A stretch of DNA of 64,000 nucleotides from Croceivirga thetidis (GTDB lineage Bacteria; Bacteroidota; Bacteroidia; Flavobacteriales; Flavobacteriaceae): positions 526,280-590,279 of the forward strand of contig NZ_JAAWWL010000002.1 of assembly GCF_012272815.1 (NCBI RefSeq), read 5' to 3'. The notes under the pieces were generated by a model. It made no database searches, was not told the DNA's origin, and saw only the letters and a program-made list of their open reading frames with translations. A program made the translations under genes and the position numbers. This document shows, piece after piece, positions 1 to 8,317 of the stretch (positions are counted from its first letter, which is position 1; every line of letters begins with the position of its first letter).

Positions 1-483
1 ATGAAAGCCTGCATCTGACGCACGTTTTAAAAGGGAATCTCGAACCTCCCTGTCTTTTGGAGGGTATAATTGAAACCAGCCATTCCCGCCTACTTCTTTT
101 CCAATGATTTCAGGGGTTTCTGTGGCTACCGTACTTAAACAGTAGGGTATGTTCATTCGATGTGCCGTTGCTGCTAAATACAGTTCGGTTTTTGGCCACA
201 TAAGGCCCGTAAGCCCCACTGGCGCAATACCGATGGGGGCGGCGAAAGATTTTCCGAATAAAGTTGTGGTTGCCTCAGCGTTCAATTCCCCTTTGCAAAA
301 CCTGGGATAAAAGCGAAGACTTTGAAAAGCTCTGGTATTTTGAGCCAATAATTGTTCATTTCCAGTTCCAGAATCTAGATATTCCCAAGCAACATTGGGC
401 ATACGTTTTTTAGCTTTTTTTGCCAAATCTGAAATTCTTGGGTAATTGTTGGCTGCCCTTCTAAGCGTCTTATCATAGGTCAT
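1..483 (-). CDS. FMN-dependent alpha-hydroxy-acid dehydrogenase, N-terminal part (window edge)
   Basis: This gene runs off the left edge, so only about 161 N-terminal residues are visible. They match the lactate/glycolate/mandelate oxidising family, which oxidises 2-hydroxy acids to 2-oxo acids with FMN. Recognisable pieces are the early RISDLAKKAKKRMPNVAWEY stretch, the FMN-binding strand APIGIAPVGLTGLMWP, and the strand WFQLYPPKDREV. The ATG at 483 is in a good position for a family N-terminus. The gene is divergent from the SatD-MenB operon, with 161 bp between them. L-lactate dehydrogenase (LldD-like) is the most likely activity, but the substrate-defining C-terminal half, including the catalytic His, is outside the window. 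Confidence 0.9.
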   Translation of the reverse strand, partial: MTYDKTLRRAANNYPRISDLAKKAKKRMPNVAWEYLDSGTGNEQLLAQNTRAFQSLRFYPRFCKGELNAEATTTLFGKSFAAPIGIAPVGLTGLMWPKTELYLAATAHRMNIPYCLSTVATETPEIIGKEVGGNGWFQLYPPKDREVRDSLLKRASDAGFH

Positions 484-567
484 CAGTGAAAAATACTAAA
501 AGCTTAAGGAGTTACTGTTTTTACAAGAATTAAATTTTGGTAATTCACTCGATTAAAACCCAGATAG

Positions 568-641
568 TTTCCGTTTATAGGAAATTTTGTATATTGTTTC
601 CGTTTTTAGGAAAAAAAATAATTTTTTCCATAAATAGGAAA
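568..641 (+). promoter_or_regulatory. Three-copy operator, TTTCC-N7-GGAAA
   Basis: Three 17-bp inverted repeats lie just before the SatD-like gene at 568-584, 597-613 and 625-641. All have arms TTTCC and GGAAA around a 7-bp AT-rich centre (GTTTATA, GTTTTTA, ATAAATA). Start-to-start distances are 29 and 28 bp, and the last copy ends 3 bp before the ATG at 645. Such an array is typical of cooperative repressor binding. The regulator is not identified. The helix-turn-helix-like C-terminus of the first gene makes autoregulation a reasonable guess. Confidence 0.7.
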
Positions 642-644
642 TAA

Positions 645-1283
645 ATGGAAGCTAAGTATCATATTATCATGGCAGATATCATTTCTAGTAGTCAGATTGA
701 CAAAAGAAAAGATTTCATGAAGGATTTTAGAAAATTGATTGATCAAACAAACCAAAACTTCAAAGAAAAAATCCTTTCACCCTTGACAATAACCTTGGGA
801 GATGAGTTTCAAGGTGTAGTTGCAGATACCATCACCTTAATCAAAATGCTCTTTTTCATGGAAGAGCAGATCATCACAAAAAAATATCCGTTCAAATTAC
901 GATATTCAGCAATTTATGGTGAAATTGACACTGAAATAAATACTGTCATTGCGCATGAAATGTACGGTTCAGGATTAACACAAGCTCGCGAAGCCCTAAA
1001 AACCACCAAAGAGACAGGAGATAACTATTTTATTGATTTAAACACACCACAAGACCACCAACTTGAATTGTGCCTTAAACTGTACCAATCAATTAAAAGT
1101 GAGTGGAAAACATCGGAATACGATATTATTGCTGCATTCCTGCAATACAACGATTACAAAGATTTGGAAAAGATAGGACTCTATAAAACGCGATCCGGGG
1201 CATGGAAAAAACGAAAGTCATTGCGAATGGAAGAGTACAATATCATTAAACAACTCGTTTTCAATATAATCGGTTATGCATGA
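645..1283 (+). CDS. SatD-like family protein
   Basis: The 212-residue protein resembles the SatD family, named after a streptococcal acid-tolerance locus; the biochemical role of the family is not known to me. The N-terminus YHIIMADIISSSQI and the segment TLGDEFQGVV, followed by a Y-A-I-Y-G-E strand and an R-E-A-L segment, fit that family and look like a degenerate nucleotide-cyclase-type fold. Residues about 158-205 (YDIIAAFLQY...GAWKKRKSLRMEEY) look like a helix-turn-helix. The stop overlaps the start of the next gene by 8 bp, so the two are translationally coupled. Three operators sit directly upstream. Family assignment is by motif memory and is fairly but not fully secure. Confidence 0.65.
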   Translation: MEAKYHIIMADIISSSQIDKRKDFMKDFRKLIDQTNQNFKEKILSPLTITLGDEFQGVVADTITLIKMLFFMEEQIITKKYPFKLRYSAIYGEIDTEINTVIAHEMYGSGLTQAREALKTTKETGDNYFIDLNTPQDHQLELCLKLYQSIKSEWKTSEYDIIAAFLQYNDYKDLEKIGLYKTRSGAWKKRKSLRMEEYNIIKQLVFNIIGYA

Positions 1284-1632
1284 CTTAAAGTACCAAATAC
1301 TCTATTGGATAATCGTAGAAGTACTATTGATTATCGTATTCTACGCTGTTTCAAAATGGTTAGATCCAAAAAATTCGGGAAAGACCATTCAACAAAAATT
1401 CACCTCTTGGCTGAAAGGATTTTTAGAGCGAATATTCTTGACCTTCTTATTACTAACAAATTTTGAGGGCAGCGCGTTGGTTCTATTCGGGGCCATTAAA
1501 TTGGGTACTAGACTTGAAAGTGATAAAGAGAACAAGGTGAACAACGATTATTTTGTTGTAGGTAACCTTATTTCAATAGCAGCGGCAGTAATCATTTATT
1601 TAATCTTTAATCAAACCATAATACTTGAGTAA
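1276..1632 (+). CDS. Small membrane protein coupled to SatD-like gene
   Basis: A 118-residue protein with a hydrophobic N-terminal helix (about 8-26), a basic loop (KNSGKTIQQKFTSWLKG), a second hydrophobic stretch (about 53-75) and a C-terminal helix (about 95-115). I do not recognise a family with certainty. SatD-like genes are often paired with a small integral membrane protein, and this one occupies that position: it starts inside the end of the upstream gene and lies 5 bp before menB. A role as membrane partner of the SatD-like protein is inferred from position only. Confidence 0.6.
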   Translation: MHDLKYQILYWIIVEVLLIIVFYAVSKWLDPKNSGKTIQQKFTSWLKGFLERIFLTFLLLTNFEGSALVLFGAIKLGTRLESDKENKVNNDYFVVGNLISIAAAVIIYLIFNQTIILE

Positions 1633-1637
1633 AACCT

Positions 1638-2483
1638 ATGAGTACATCTCCCAATTGGCAAACTGCCATAGAATTTGAAGACATAACCTATAAAAAATGT
1701 GATGGTGTGGCACGTATTGCCTTTAACCGACCTGAAGTGCGTAATGCGTTTCGACCTAAAACCACAAGTGAACTCTATAAAGCCTTTTATGACGCACAAG
1801 AAGACACCTCAATAGGAGTGGTGCTTTTATCTGGTGAAGGACCGTCGACAAAAGACGGCGGTTGGGCATTTTGTAGCGGTGGAGACCAAAAGGCTCGTGG
1901 ACATAAGGGCTACGTAGGCGAAGATGGTTATCATAGACTTAATATTCTCGAAGTGCAACGTCTTATCCGCTTTATGCCTAAGGTCGTTATCGCAGTTGTG
2001 CCGGGTTGGGCAGTTGGAGGTGGACACAGCTTGCACGTTGTATGTGATATGACCCTAGCCAGCAAAGAACATGCAATTTTTAAACAGACCGATGCTGATG
2101 TGACCAGTTTTGATGGAGGCTATGGCTCGGCCTATCTGGCTAAAATGGTAGGTCAGAAAAAGGCTCGTGAAATCTTCTTTTTAGGGAGGAACTATTCAGC
2201 TCAAGAGGCCTTCGAAATGGGAATGGTAAACGCCGTTATCCCTCATGAAGAATTGGAAGCAACAGCGTATCAATGGGCACAGGAAGTCTTGGAAAAATCG
2301 CCCACTTCAATAAAAATGCTCAAGTTTGCTATGAATCTTACAGATGACGGTATGGTTGGTCAACAAGTATTCGCAGGAGAGGCTACACGACTTGCATATA
2401 TGACCGACGAAGCTATTGAAGGGCGAAATGCGTTTTTGGAAAAACGTAAACCCGATTTCGGTAAAAACAAATGGATTCCCTAA
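1638..2483 (+). CDS. menB: 1,4-dihydroxy-2-naphthoyl-CoA synthase
   Basis: MenB closes the second ring of the menaquinone head group by converting o-succinylbenzoyl-CoA to 1,4-dihydroxy-2-naphthoyl-CoA in the cytoplasm. The 281-residue crotonase-fold protein carries the CSGGDQKARG loop (residues 79-88), the oxyanion strand PGWAVGGGHSLH, the active-site loop QTDADVTSFDGGYGSA and the C-terminal KRKPDF signature. At position 152 it has Asp where the bicarbonate-dependent E. coli enzyme has Gly, so it should be the bicarbonate-independent type, as in mycobacteria. It is the third gene of the SatD-like operon and is probably co-transcribed. No other men gene is visible here. Confidence 0.96.
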   Translation: MSTSPNWQTAIEFEDITYKKCDGVARIAFNRPEVRNAFRPKTTSELYKAFYDAQEDTSIGVVLLSGEGPSTKDGGWAFCSGGDQKARGHKGYVGEDGYHRLNILEVQRLIRFMPKVVIAVVPGWAVGGGHSLHVVCDMTLASKEHAIFKQTDADVTSFDGGYGSAYLAKMVGQKKAREIFFLGRNYSAQEAFEMGMVNAVIPHEELEATAYQWAQEVLEKSPTSIKMLKFAMNLTDDGMVGQQVFAGEATRLAYMTDEAIEGRNAFLEKRKPDFGKNKWIP

Positions 2484-2528
2484 TTGGGGAATCCATTCTT
2501 CAATCAAAAAAATCAATCTAAATGAAAA

Positions 2529-2924
2529 TCACACTTTCTTTCTCAGTTTTCTGAGTTTTTCTTTGTTTTTAGCCAATTGCATTTCCAACTTGGCCATTTT
2601 TAGCTCCAACTTTTCCCGATCGACATCAGAAAGTTTATTATGTGTGTTGTTATGGCGCTCGTTCAATTTTTCAAGTTTTATGCCATCAGTGCGTATATCA
2701 CTTTCTAATCGGAGGATACTACGTTCCAACTTGTTTTGTTTTTTTAGGGCTTTTACAGTTTTGCGTGCTTCTTTTTCCTCCAGTTTTAACTGGTATTCTG
2801 ATTTTTCAATTCGTTCTGTAACAGTTGTTTTGGGCAAGGAGTCAACAGATGCGGATTCTTCTTGAGCAAACGTAGTGGTAAATACAAATCCAACTAGTGC
2901 TATGGTGTAAATGAGTTTTTTCAT
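2529..2924 (-). CDS. Exported coiled-coil protein, unknown function
   Basis: A 131-residue protein with a clear signal peptide (MKKLIYTIALVGFVFTTTFA, cleavage before QEE), then an acidic/serine stretch and a long charged helix of about 95 residues. The helix is rich in K, E and L in heptad spacing, ending LAKNKEKLRKLRKKV. This points to a periplasmic or envelope coiled coil. No catalytic motif or family name is recognised. It is convergent with menB, 45 bp from its stop. The opposite strand also has a long open frame here, but that one lacks a signal peptide and has shadow-like composition. Confidence 0.75.
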   Translation of the reverse strand: MKKLIYTIALVGFVFTTTFAQEESASVDSLPKTTVTERIEKSEYQLKLEEKEARKTVKALKKQNKLERSILRLESDIRTDGIKLEKLNERHNNTHNKLSDVDREKLELKMAKLEMQLAKNKEKLRKLRKKV

Positions 2925-3002
2925 TGTTCTCGTTTATGGTTTTGACACGATATTCTAAAAAAAGTCACATACCCAAAAAACACAATTTACCGTAAATAAA
3001 AA

Positions 3003-3027
3003 GAGCCCTGACTTTTGGTCAAGGCTC
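3003..3027 (-). terminator. Intrinsic terminator
   Basis: Read on the minus strand the hairpin has a 10-bp stem (GAGCCTTGAC / GTCAGGGCTC, one G-U pair) closing a 5-nt loop, followed by TTTTTATTT. It lies downstream of the beta-lactamase-fold hydrolase and of the coding-like tail at 3076-3183, and 79 bp before the start of the coiled-coil gene. Confidence 0.8.
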
Positions 3028-3075
3028 CTTTACGAGAACACTATATGAAAATGAAAAAATTTACTTGCTTGATTA

Positions 3076-3183
3076 TTACACTGTAAATGTACTACCAGAG
3101 CTCTCGTAAGGGAAATTAATGTTGTGAAGCCACTCTTTCTTGTGGTCAGTTAAGTTAAATACGTTATTACTGAAGATAATTGC
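3076..3183 (-). other. Coding-like tail after the hydrolase stop codon
   Basis: After the TAA of the hydrolase (3184-3186) the same frame stays open for 35 codons to a TAA at 3076, just before the terminator. The translation (including LTDHKKEWLHNINFPYES) has ordinary protein composition but no ATG or obvious alternative start. It could be a gene remnant, a read-through extension or chance. The hydrolase family normally ends near the first stop, so it is not a missing piece of that enzyme. Low confidence. Confidence 0.2.
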
Positions 3184-4512
3184 TTATTCCACTGCAGATA
3201 CTATCCCAGATAATACTTCATTTGCATTGAACGCAGGAGGTTCGGCCAGCCCAGTACGTACAATTACCATTTCTTTTGATGGAATTATAAATACGTATTG
3301 TCCTTGATAGCCATTCATAGAATACATGTCTTTGGGAACATCAGGATAATTTTCTCCATTATTCAGCCAAAAATGAGCACCATAGGTACCATTTGAATTT
3401 GTCGTGGGTTTTGCTATATAATCAATCCATGACTTGTCAAAAAGTTGTTGACCATTCCAAAGGCCTTGATTTAAATATAGCTGTCCGAAACGTGCCCAGT
3501 CGCGGGTATTTGCCCATGCATAACTCGACCCAACATAGTTTCCTTCCAAATCAGCTTCTATTATCATACTATGGGCTCCAATTTTATCAATTAATGCTTC
3601 GTAGGGGAAATCAAGGTATTCTTGATGGCTCCTAAATTGTTGACGCAGGATTCCCGATAATAAGTTGGAAGTGCCAGAAGAATAATTCCAAATCTCTGTC
3701 GGTTTGGCAATGGCCTTTTTAATCCTTTGGGCTTTGGTCATATCAGAATCCAAAAAAAGCATTTTTGTTACATCTGAAATACCGCTATAATCCTCGCTCC
3801 ATTCCAGACCACTTTGCATGCGTAATAAATGGTTCAGGGTAATTTCTTTTCGTTCATCATCTTTCCATTCAGCAATAGGTGCTGGCCAGTCCATATTAAT
3901 CTTACCTTGGTTTTGCAATACGCCATAACAGGTGGCAAGAATGCTCTTTGTCATTGACCAACCAAGTATCGGAGTATCTTTTGTAAATCCTTCTTCATAT
4001 TTTTCGCCGATTAAATGTCCTTTGTACAAAACCAATAGTGTTCTGGTTTTTTGAACTTCCGGATTTGAAAATGCCAATGAAATTGCCTTTTCCAATTTGC
4101 TATAATCTATTTCTGGGAAAAGTGAATCTTTGGGAGGTAGCTGCCCCATAGGATAAGGCAAGGAATCAAATTTTTTGTTTCTATTAGGTTGAAGGTAGTT
4201 TTGATCTTCCTTATAATCTGCATTGACCAAAACACTGCCAAGTCCATTTCTATCGATGGCTTTTCTCTCAAGTAGTCCGTAAACATCAGCTGATGCCCCA
4301 TCTTCACTATACTCGGTAGTTGCCAATTCAATCAAAGGCATTTTTAGGTCGTTTTGATTGATGTATGCCGGAGAATGTCCACCGATTGTTACACTAGATG
4401 CCATATATTTTGAAGCATAGCCCGAAATGATATTTAATTTAGGATAATTGAGATATACAACTACAGCAATTAAAAGGATAAGAAGGAGTAAAATTCGTTT
4501 AAACCATTTCAT
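3184..4512 (-). CDS. Membrane-anchored serine hydrolase, beta-lactamase/6-aminohexanoate-dimer hydrolase family
   Basis: A class C beta-lactamase-fold protein of 442 residues. The start chosen is the ATG at 4512, which gives MKWFKRILLLLILLIAVVVY, a classic N-terminal membrane anchor; the open frame extends upstream but that part has no family resemblance and runs into the divergent gene. The S-x-x-K nucleophile motif is in GWSMTKSILATCYG, the Tyr motif is in IWNYSSGTSNLLSG, and YGAHFWLNNG with YQGQYVFIIPSKEMVIVRTG matches the C-terminal strands. Relatives cleave amides or esters, and the true substrate is unknown. It is divergent, by 49 bp, from the cytochrome/FG-GAP lipoprotein gene, so the two may share control. 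Confidence 0.88.
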   Translation of the reverse strand: MKWFKRILLLLILLIAVVVYLNYPKLNIISGYASKYMASSVTIGGHSPAYINQNDLKMPLIELATTEYSEDGASADVYGLLERKAIDRNGLGSVLVNADYKEDQNYLQPNRNKKFDSLPYPMGQLPPKDSLFPEIDYSKLEKAISLAFSNPEVQKTRTLLVLYKGHLIGEKYEEGFTKDTPILGWSMTKSILATCYGVLQNQGKINMDWPAPIAEWKDDERKEITLNHLLRMQSGLEWSEDYSGISDVTKMLFLDSDMTKAQRIKKAIAKPTEIWNYSSGTSNLLSGILRQQFRSHQEYLDFPYEALIDKIGAHSMIIEADLEGNYVGSSYAWANTRDWARFGQLYLNQGLWNGQQLFDKSWIDYIAKPTTNSNGTYGAHFWLNNGENYPDVPKDMYSMNGYQGQYVFIIPSKEMVIVRTGLAEPPAFNANEVLSGIVSAVE

Positions 4513-4561
4513 ATTAAAGAGGTAAATATTGTACTTTATAGCGATTAAAGATAAGTATTTC

Positions 4562-6055
4562 ATGCCCCATACTTTTAAATTAAAGCGCATCTTAAATAAA
4601 CAAGTATTATTCCTAATTTTTATACTGTTCTCGGCATGTAAAAAAGAAAAACCACAGCGAGAAGTTGCCTTATTCAACCAATACTGTGCGTCTTGCCATT
4701 TGGCTCCAGAAATTAATGATTTACCCAAGGATGTTTGGAAAAACGGTGTGCTTCCTAAGATGGCCGATTTTATGCAAATAGAAGAGATGTATCAAGACCC
4801 TAATATTGTTGATTCCGTATTTAGGCCAAAAATCAAATTAATGGATTGGGTTTTGCTCTCGGAATATATCATTGCCAACGCTCCAGAAGAAATGAACTCG
4901 ATACCTAAAAGGGTACTTCAAAGGCAGGGTCAATTTAAGGAAGTTGCCCATACCTTAGAAAGCAAGGAAGGTGCATATACAACCTTCATGGATTTTGATG
5001 ATTCCTTAAAAACCATTCTTCTAGGGAATACCCTAGGCGAAGTCAATACCTACAATCCAAATCAAAAAGAAACTTCGAATTTGTTCTCTGGAAGTTCCCC
5101 GGTTACGTGGTTTTCAAATAAAGACACGGAGCATGCCATATCAGAAGTTGGGATTCTAGATCCTTCAGAAAGAACCAAAGGAATATTCAGTTTGTTGAAA
5201 GGTGCTGACACCGCTTTTAGCATTGAAAGTCTTCATAGACCGGTTTTTCATAAAATCTTAGACCTTAATAAAGACGGTAAGCAAGAGGTGTTAATTTCAG
5301 AATTTGGAAATAGTGCTGGAAAATTCTCGCTCTTTCATCAAAATGATTCCCTTGAGTATAAACGCAGGGTCTTATTGAATCTTCCTGGTGTGGTCAAAGC
5401 TGAGATAAAGGATTTTGATGCTGATGGGTTTGATGATATTATTGTTATGAGTACCCAGGCTTATGAAGGACTCACAATTTTTTATCAGCGCGAGAATTTA
5501 AAATTTGAAGCGGTCAAGGTATTGGAGTTTAGTTCGGTTTATGGCAGTAGTTGGTTTGAATTAGTTGATTTCGACGGAGACGGTTTTGACGATATTATTA
5601 CTGTAAATGGAGATAATGCAGATTATTCCTATACGCACAAGCCATATCATGGTCTTCGAATTCATTTGAACGACGGCAGCAATCAATTCGAACAACGTTA
5701 TTTTTTCCCAATGTATGGTGCTACTCGAGTTGTAGCAGATGATTTTGATAATGATGGTGATATTGATTTCGGTATTGTCAGCACCTTTCCGGATTATGAA
5801 AACAAACCTGAGCAGACCTTTATCTACCTTAAAAACTTGAATTCAAAACAATTTCAATTTCAACCTGAAATTCTGCATAACCCGAACTCTGCGCGATGGT
5901 TTCTTATGGATACGGGCGATATCGATTCGGATGGTGATATAGACATCATACTAAGTTCTTTCACCTATTCATTTACTCCAGTACCACCTCATATCACGGA
6001 ATTATGGGATTCATCAAATACGGATTTGTTGATTTTGGAAAATAAACTCGAATGA
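4562..6055 (+). CDS. Cytochrome c / FG-GAP repeat lipoprotein
   Basis: A 497-residue exported lipoprotein. The ATG at 4562 places a lipobox (ILFSAC, Cys26) correctly; the frame is open further upstream but without a better start. Residues 42-46 form a haem-binding C-A-S-C-H motif within a short cytochrome-c-like segment. The rest is a beta-propeller with calcium-binding FG-GAP/VCBS loops: DFDADGFDD, DFDGDGFDD, DFDNDGDID and DIDSDGDID. A single haem next to a propeller suggests a surface or periplasmic electron-transfer or binding protein. Such proteins often sit with DUF1080 and other carbohydrate genes in Bacteroidota, as here. The exact substrate is unknown. Confidence 0.85.
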   Translation: MPHTFKLKRILNKQVLFLIFILFSACKKEKPQREVALFNQYCASCHLAPEINDLPKDVWKNGVLPKMADFMQIEEMYQDPNIVDSVFRPKIKLMDWVLLSEYIIANAPEEMNSIPKRVLQRQGQFKEVAHTLESKEGAYTTFMDFDDSLKTILLGNTLGEVNTYNPNQKETSNLFSGSSPVTWFSNKDTEHAISEVGILDPSERTKGIFSLLKGADTAFSIESLHRPVFHKILDLNKDGKQEVLISEFGNSAGKFSLFHQNDSLEYKRRVLLNLPGVVKAEIKDFDADGFDDIIVMSTQAYEGLTIFYQRENLKFEAVKVLEFSSVYGSSWFELVDFDGDGFDDIITVNGDNADYSYTHKPYHGLRIHLNDGSNQFEQRYFFPMYGATRVVADDFDNDGDIDFGIVSTFPDYENKPEQTFIYLKNLNSKQFQFQPEILHNPNSARWFLMDTGDIDSDGDIDIILSSFTYSFTPVPPHITELWDSSNTDLLILENKLE

Positions 6056-6171
6056 TACTTAGAACATGCTTATCGAACTAAAAAGAATGACTCTAGTTTA
6101 GAATATATGGGCAAAATAAGAAATGCAACCAAAAAGCTTAATTTTAAACCAATACCACAGCCTAAAACCCT

Positions 6172-7629
6172 ATGCGAATAAATCTGACGTTACTCACCTT
6201 TTTAATTACAGGTTGGATACTTACCGCTCAAGATGAATTTACTTCACAATTGTATCAAACGTTTAATGATTACAAGGAAAATTCATTACAAAGCAGGAGG
6301 ATAAAATACAGTCAATTACAGCCGCTGATTGAACGAATTAAAAAGAACGGGCTATTCAAAGTCACGAAAGTTGGGGAGTCAATAGAAGGCCGCGATTTGA
6401 ATTTGATTAGCCTAGGAACGGGAAGTACAGATGTTTTTCTTTGGTCACAAATGCATGGTGATGAACCCACCGCAACCATGGCAATATTCGACATTTTCAA
6501 TTTCATTATAGCAGACGGTTTTGCCAAAGAAAAAGAGGAAATTCTTTCCAAGCTAAGGTTGCATTTTATCCCAATGCTCAATCCTGATGGGGCAGAAGTT
6601 TTCTCTAGGCGAAATGTATTAGGTATAGATATCAATCGCGATGCCCTTCGTTTACAATCGCCGGAGGGCAGAACGCTGAAAAAAGTTCGTGACAGTCTAA
6701 ATCCGGTGTTTGGGTTTAACCTACATGACCAAAGCCGTTATTATAACGCAGAGCATACACCAAAACCTGCAACAATATCATATTTGGCCCCAGCTTATAA
6801 TTATGAGAAGGAAATCAACGAAATCAGGGGTAATGCAATGCGTGTAATTGCTTTTATGAATAACATTATCCAAAAATATGCTCCTGGTCAAGTAGGACGT
6901 TATAACGACACCTTCGAGCCAAGGGCTTTTGGCGACAATTTGACCAAATGGGGTACAGGTGTCATCTTAATCGAATCAGGAGGTTTCGCTGGCGACCGGG
7001 AAAAGCAGGAAATTCGAAAATTAAACTATGTTTCTATTCTTTCCGCCTTATATACCATAGCTAATGAAAGCTATAGAGAGATAAATTTGGAAGAATATGA
7101 AAAAATTCCGAGGAATGATAGGAAACTATTTGACTTAAAAATAGAAAATGTCACCTATGAACTCCTAGGCAAAGAGTACGTTCTTGATTTAGGTATAAAC
7201 AGGAACGAAATTGATTTAAAAGGTCATACCGAATTTTATTATAGAAGTGTACTATCCGACCAAGGTGATTTATCAACTTATTATGGATATGAAACCTTTA
7301 ATGCCGAAGGATACAAAATCATAGCTCCAAAGAAAACATCCCAAGCGGAATTTGCCTCTAATTCAAACATGGCAACAAATTTATTAAAAGCGGGTTATGG
7401 TTATCTAGAAATGCAACGAATGCCCAATAGTGATATGGTAAACCTGCCATACCATGTGGTCAATCAAAATTATGAGGTGCCTGAATTTAAATTACAACCA
7501 GGAATTAACCCCACATTTTTCTTAGAGAAGAACGGTATTTTAACCCATGCAGTAATCAATGGTTTTTTATTGCGTTTGGATAAACCATTGGAGAATCAAA
7601 AATTCGGAAACGCCTTAATATTTAAATAA
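6172..7629 (+). CDS. Exported M14-family zinc carboxypeptidase
   Basis: A 485-residue secreted peptidase with signal peptide MRINLTLLTFLITGWILTAQ. The zinc-binding H-x-x-E is in WSQMHGDEPT (His95, Glu98), the third zinc ligand is probably His185 in FNLHDQS, and the catalytic Glu is probably Glu268 in VILIESGGFAGDRE. The DINRD motif near residue 153 is also typical. The catalytic domain ends near residue 300 and the remaining 180 residues look like a beta-rich accessory region. It is followed 5 bp later by a DUF1080 protein, so the two form an operon for extracellular polymer or glycopeptide use. Confidence 0.88.
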   Translation: MRINLTLLTFLITGWILTAQDEFTSQLYQTFNDYKENSLQSRRIKYSQLQPLIERIKKNGLFKVTKVGESIEGRDLNLISLGTGSTDVFLWSQMHGDEPTATMAIFDIFNFIIADGFAKEKEEILSKLRLHFIPMLNPDGAEVFSRRNVLGIDINRDALRLQSPEGRTLKKVRDSLNPVFGFNLHDQSRYYNAEHTPKPATISYLAPAYNYEKEINEIRGNAMRVIAFMNNIIQKYAPGQVGRYNDTFEPRAFGDNLTKWGTGVILIESGGFAGDREKQEIRKLNYVSILSALYTIANESYREINLEEYEKIPRNDRKLFDLKIENVTYELLGKEYVLDLGINRNEIDLKGHTEFYYRSVLSDQGDLSTYYGYETFNAEGYKIIAPKKTSQAEFASNSNMATNLLKAGYGYLEMQRMPNSDMVNLPYHVVNQNYEVPEFKLQPGINPTFFLEKNGILTHAVINGFLLRLDKPLENQKFGNALIFK

Positions 7630-7634
7630 TCAAT

Positions 7635-8258
7635 ATGAAAAATAGCTATCTAATCTTATTGGGCATATTTATTTCCTGTTGGGTAATCAACGCCCAAGAA
7701 ATCAAGGAATTACCACTATTTAATGGAGAGAATCTAGATGGTTGGGTTCAGCATGGAGAAGAGAAATGGTATGTTGAAAACGGGGAGTTGATATGCGAGA
7801 GTGGACCTAAAGCGGCCTATGGTTATCTTTCAACCGAGGAATTCTACGATGATTTTGAACTTACCTTGGAATTTAAACAAGAAGCAAACGGAAATAGTGG
7901 TGTTTTTTTTCGTTCAACTTTTGAAGGGCCCAAAGTCAGTGGATGGCAGGTGGAAGTTGCTCCACCCGGTAAGGACACTGGAGGAATTTATGAGTCCTAT
8001 GGTCGTGGTTGGTTAATAAAACCAGAAGCTGACTTGGATAAATACCTAAAAATGGGGGACTGGAACGAAATGAAAATTAGAGTGCTTGGAGATTTTGTAA
8101 CCACTTGGCTGAATGGCCAGATAATGGTGCAAATCAAAGATGACAAAATAGGTCAGGGCAAGGGAGCCATTGCACTTCAGATTCATGATGGAGGAGGAAT
8201 CAAGGTGAAATGGCGCAATATTCGAATAAAACCAAATCCAGAACTCCCAGCTGAATAA
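7635..8258 (+). CDS. DUF1080 (3-keto-disaccharide hydrolase-type) secreted protein
   Basis: A 207-residue exported protein with a signal peptide ending INAQ. The DUF1080 jelly-roll fold is recognised from LFNGENLDGW, WYVENGELIC, YDDFELTLEFK, GNSGVFFRS and WNEMKIRVLGDFVTTWLNG. Members of this family have been linked to hydrolysis of 3-keto sugars or to glycan binding. A second DUF1080 protein is encoded at 35987-36670. It sits immediately downstream of the M14 peptidase and ends at a strong terminator shared with the OmpA-type gene on the other strand. Confidence 0.9.
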   Translation: MKNSYLILLGIFISCWVINAQEIKELPLFNGENLDGWVQHGEEKWYVENGELICESGPKAAYGYLSTEEFYDDFELTLEFKQEANGNSGVFFRSTFEGPKVSGWQVEVAPPGKDTGGIYESYGRGWLIKPEADLDKYLKMGDWNEMKIRVLGDFVTTWLNGQIMVQIKDDKIGQGKGAIALQIHDGGGIKVKWRNIRIKPNPELPAE

Positions 8259-8267
8259 TATTAAAAA

Positions 8268-8289
8268 AGGGAAGCCCTAAGGCTTCCCT
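8268..8289. terminator. Bidirectional intrinsic terminator
   Basis: A perfect 9-bp stem AGGGAAGCC / GGCTTCCCT with a CTAA loop lies between two convergent genes. On the minus strand it is followed by TTTTTTAA and on the plus strand by a weaker CTTTCG. It therefore ends the DUF1080 gene and the OmpA-like gene. Confidence 0.85.
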
Positions 8290-8317
8290 CTTTCGTCTTA
8301 AGTGTCAGTGTTGTTTT

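Noticed and set aside
2416-2865. A 149-codon plus-strand ORF after menB.
   Set aside because: It is antisense to the exported coiled-coil gene and its Ser/Phe-rich composition is the shadow of the Lys/Glu-rich helix on the other strand.
4513-4728. Longer N-terminus for the serine hydrolase, reaching into the divergent gene.
   Set aside because: The extra 72 residues have no family resemblance, and the ATG at 4512 gives a proper membrane anchor.
6108-6182. A 24-codon ORF just before the M14 peptidase that could be a leader peptide.
   Set aside because: It is very short, shows no regulatory codon run and no hairpin, and is no better than chance in this AT-rich gap.
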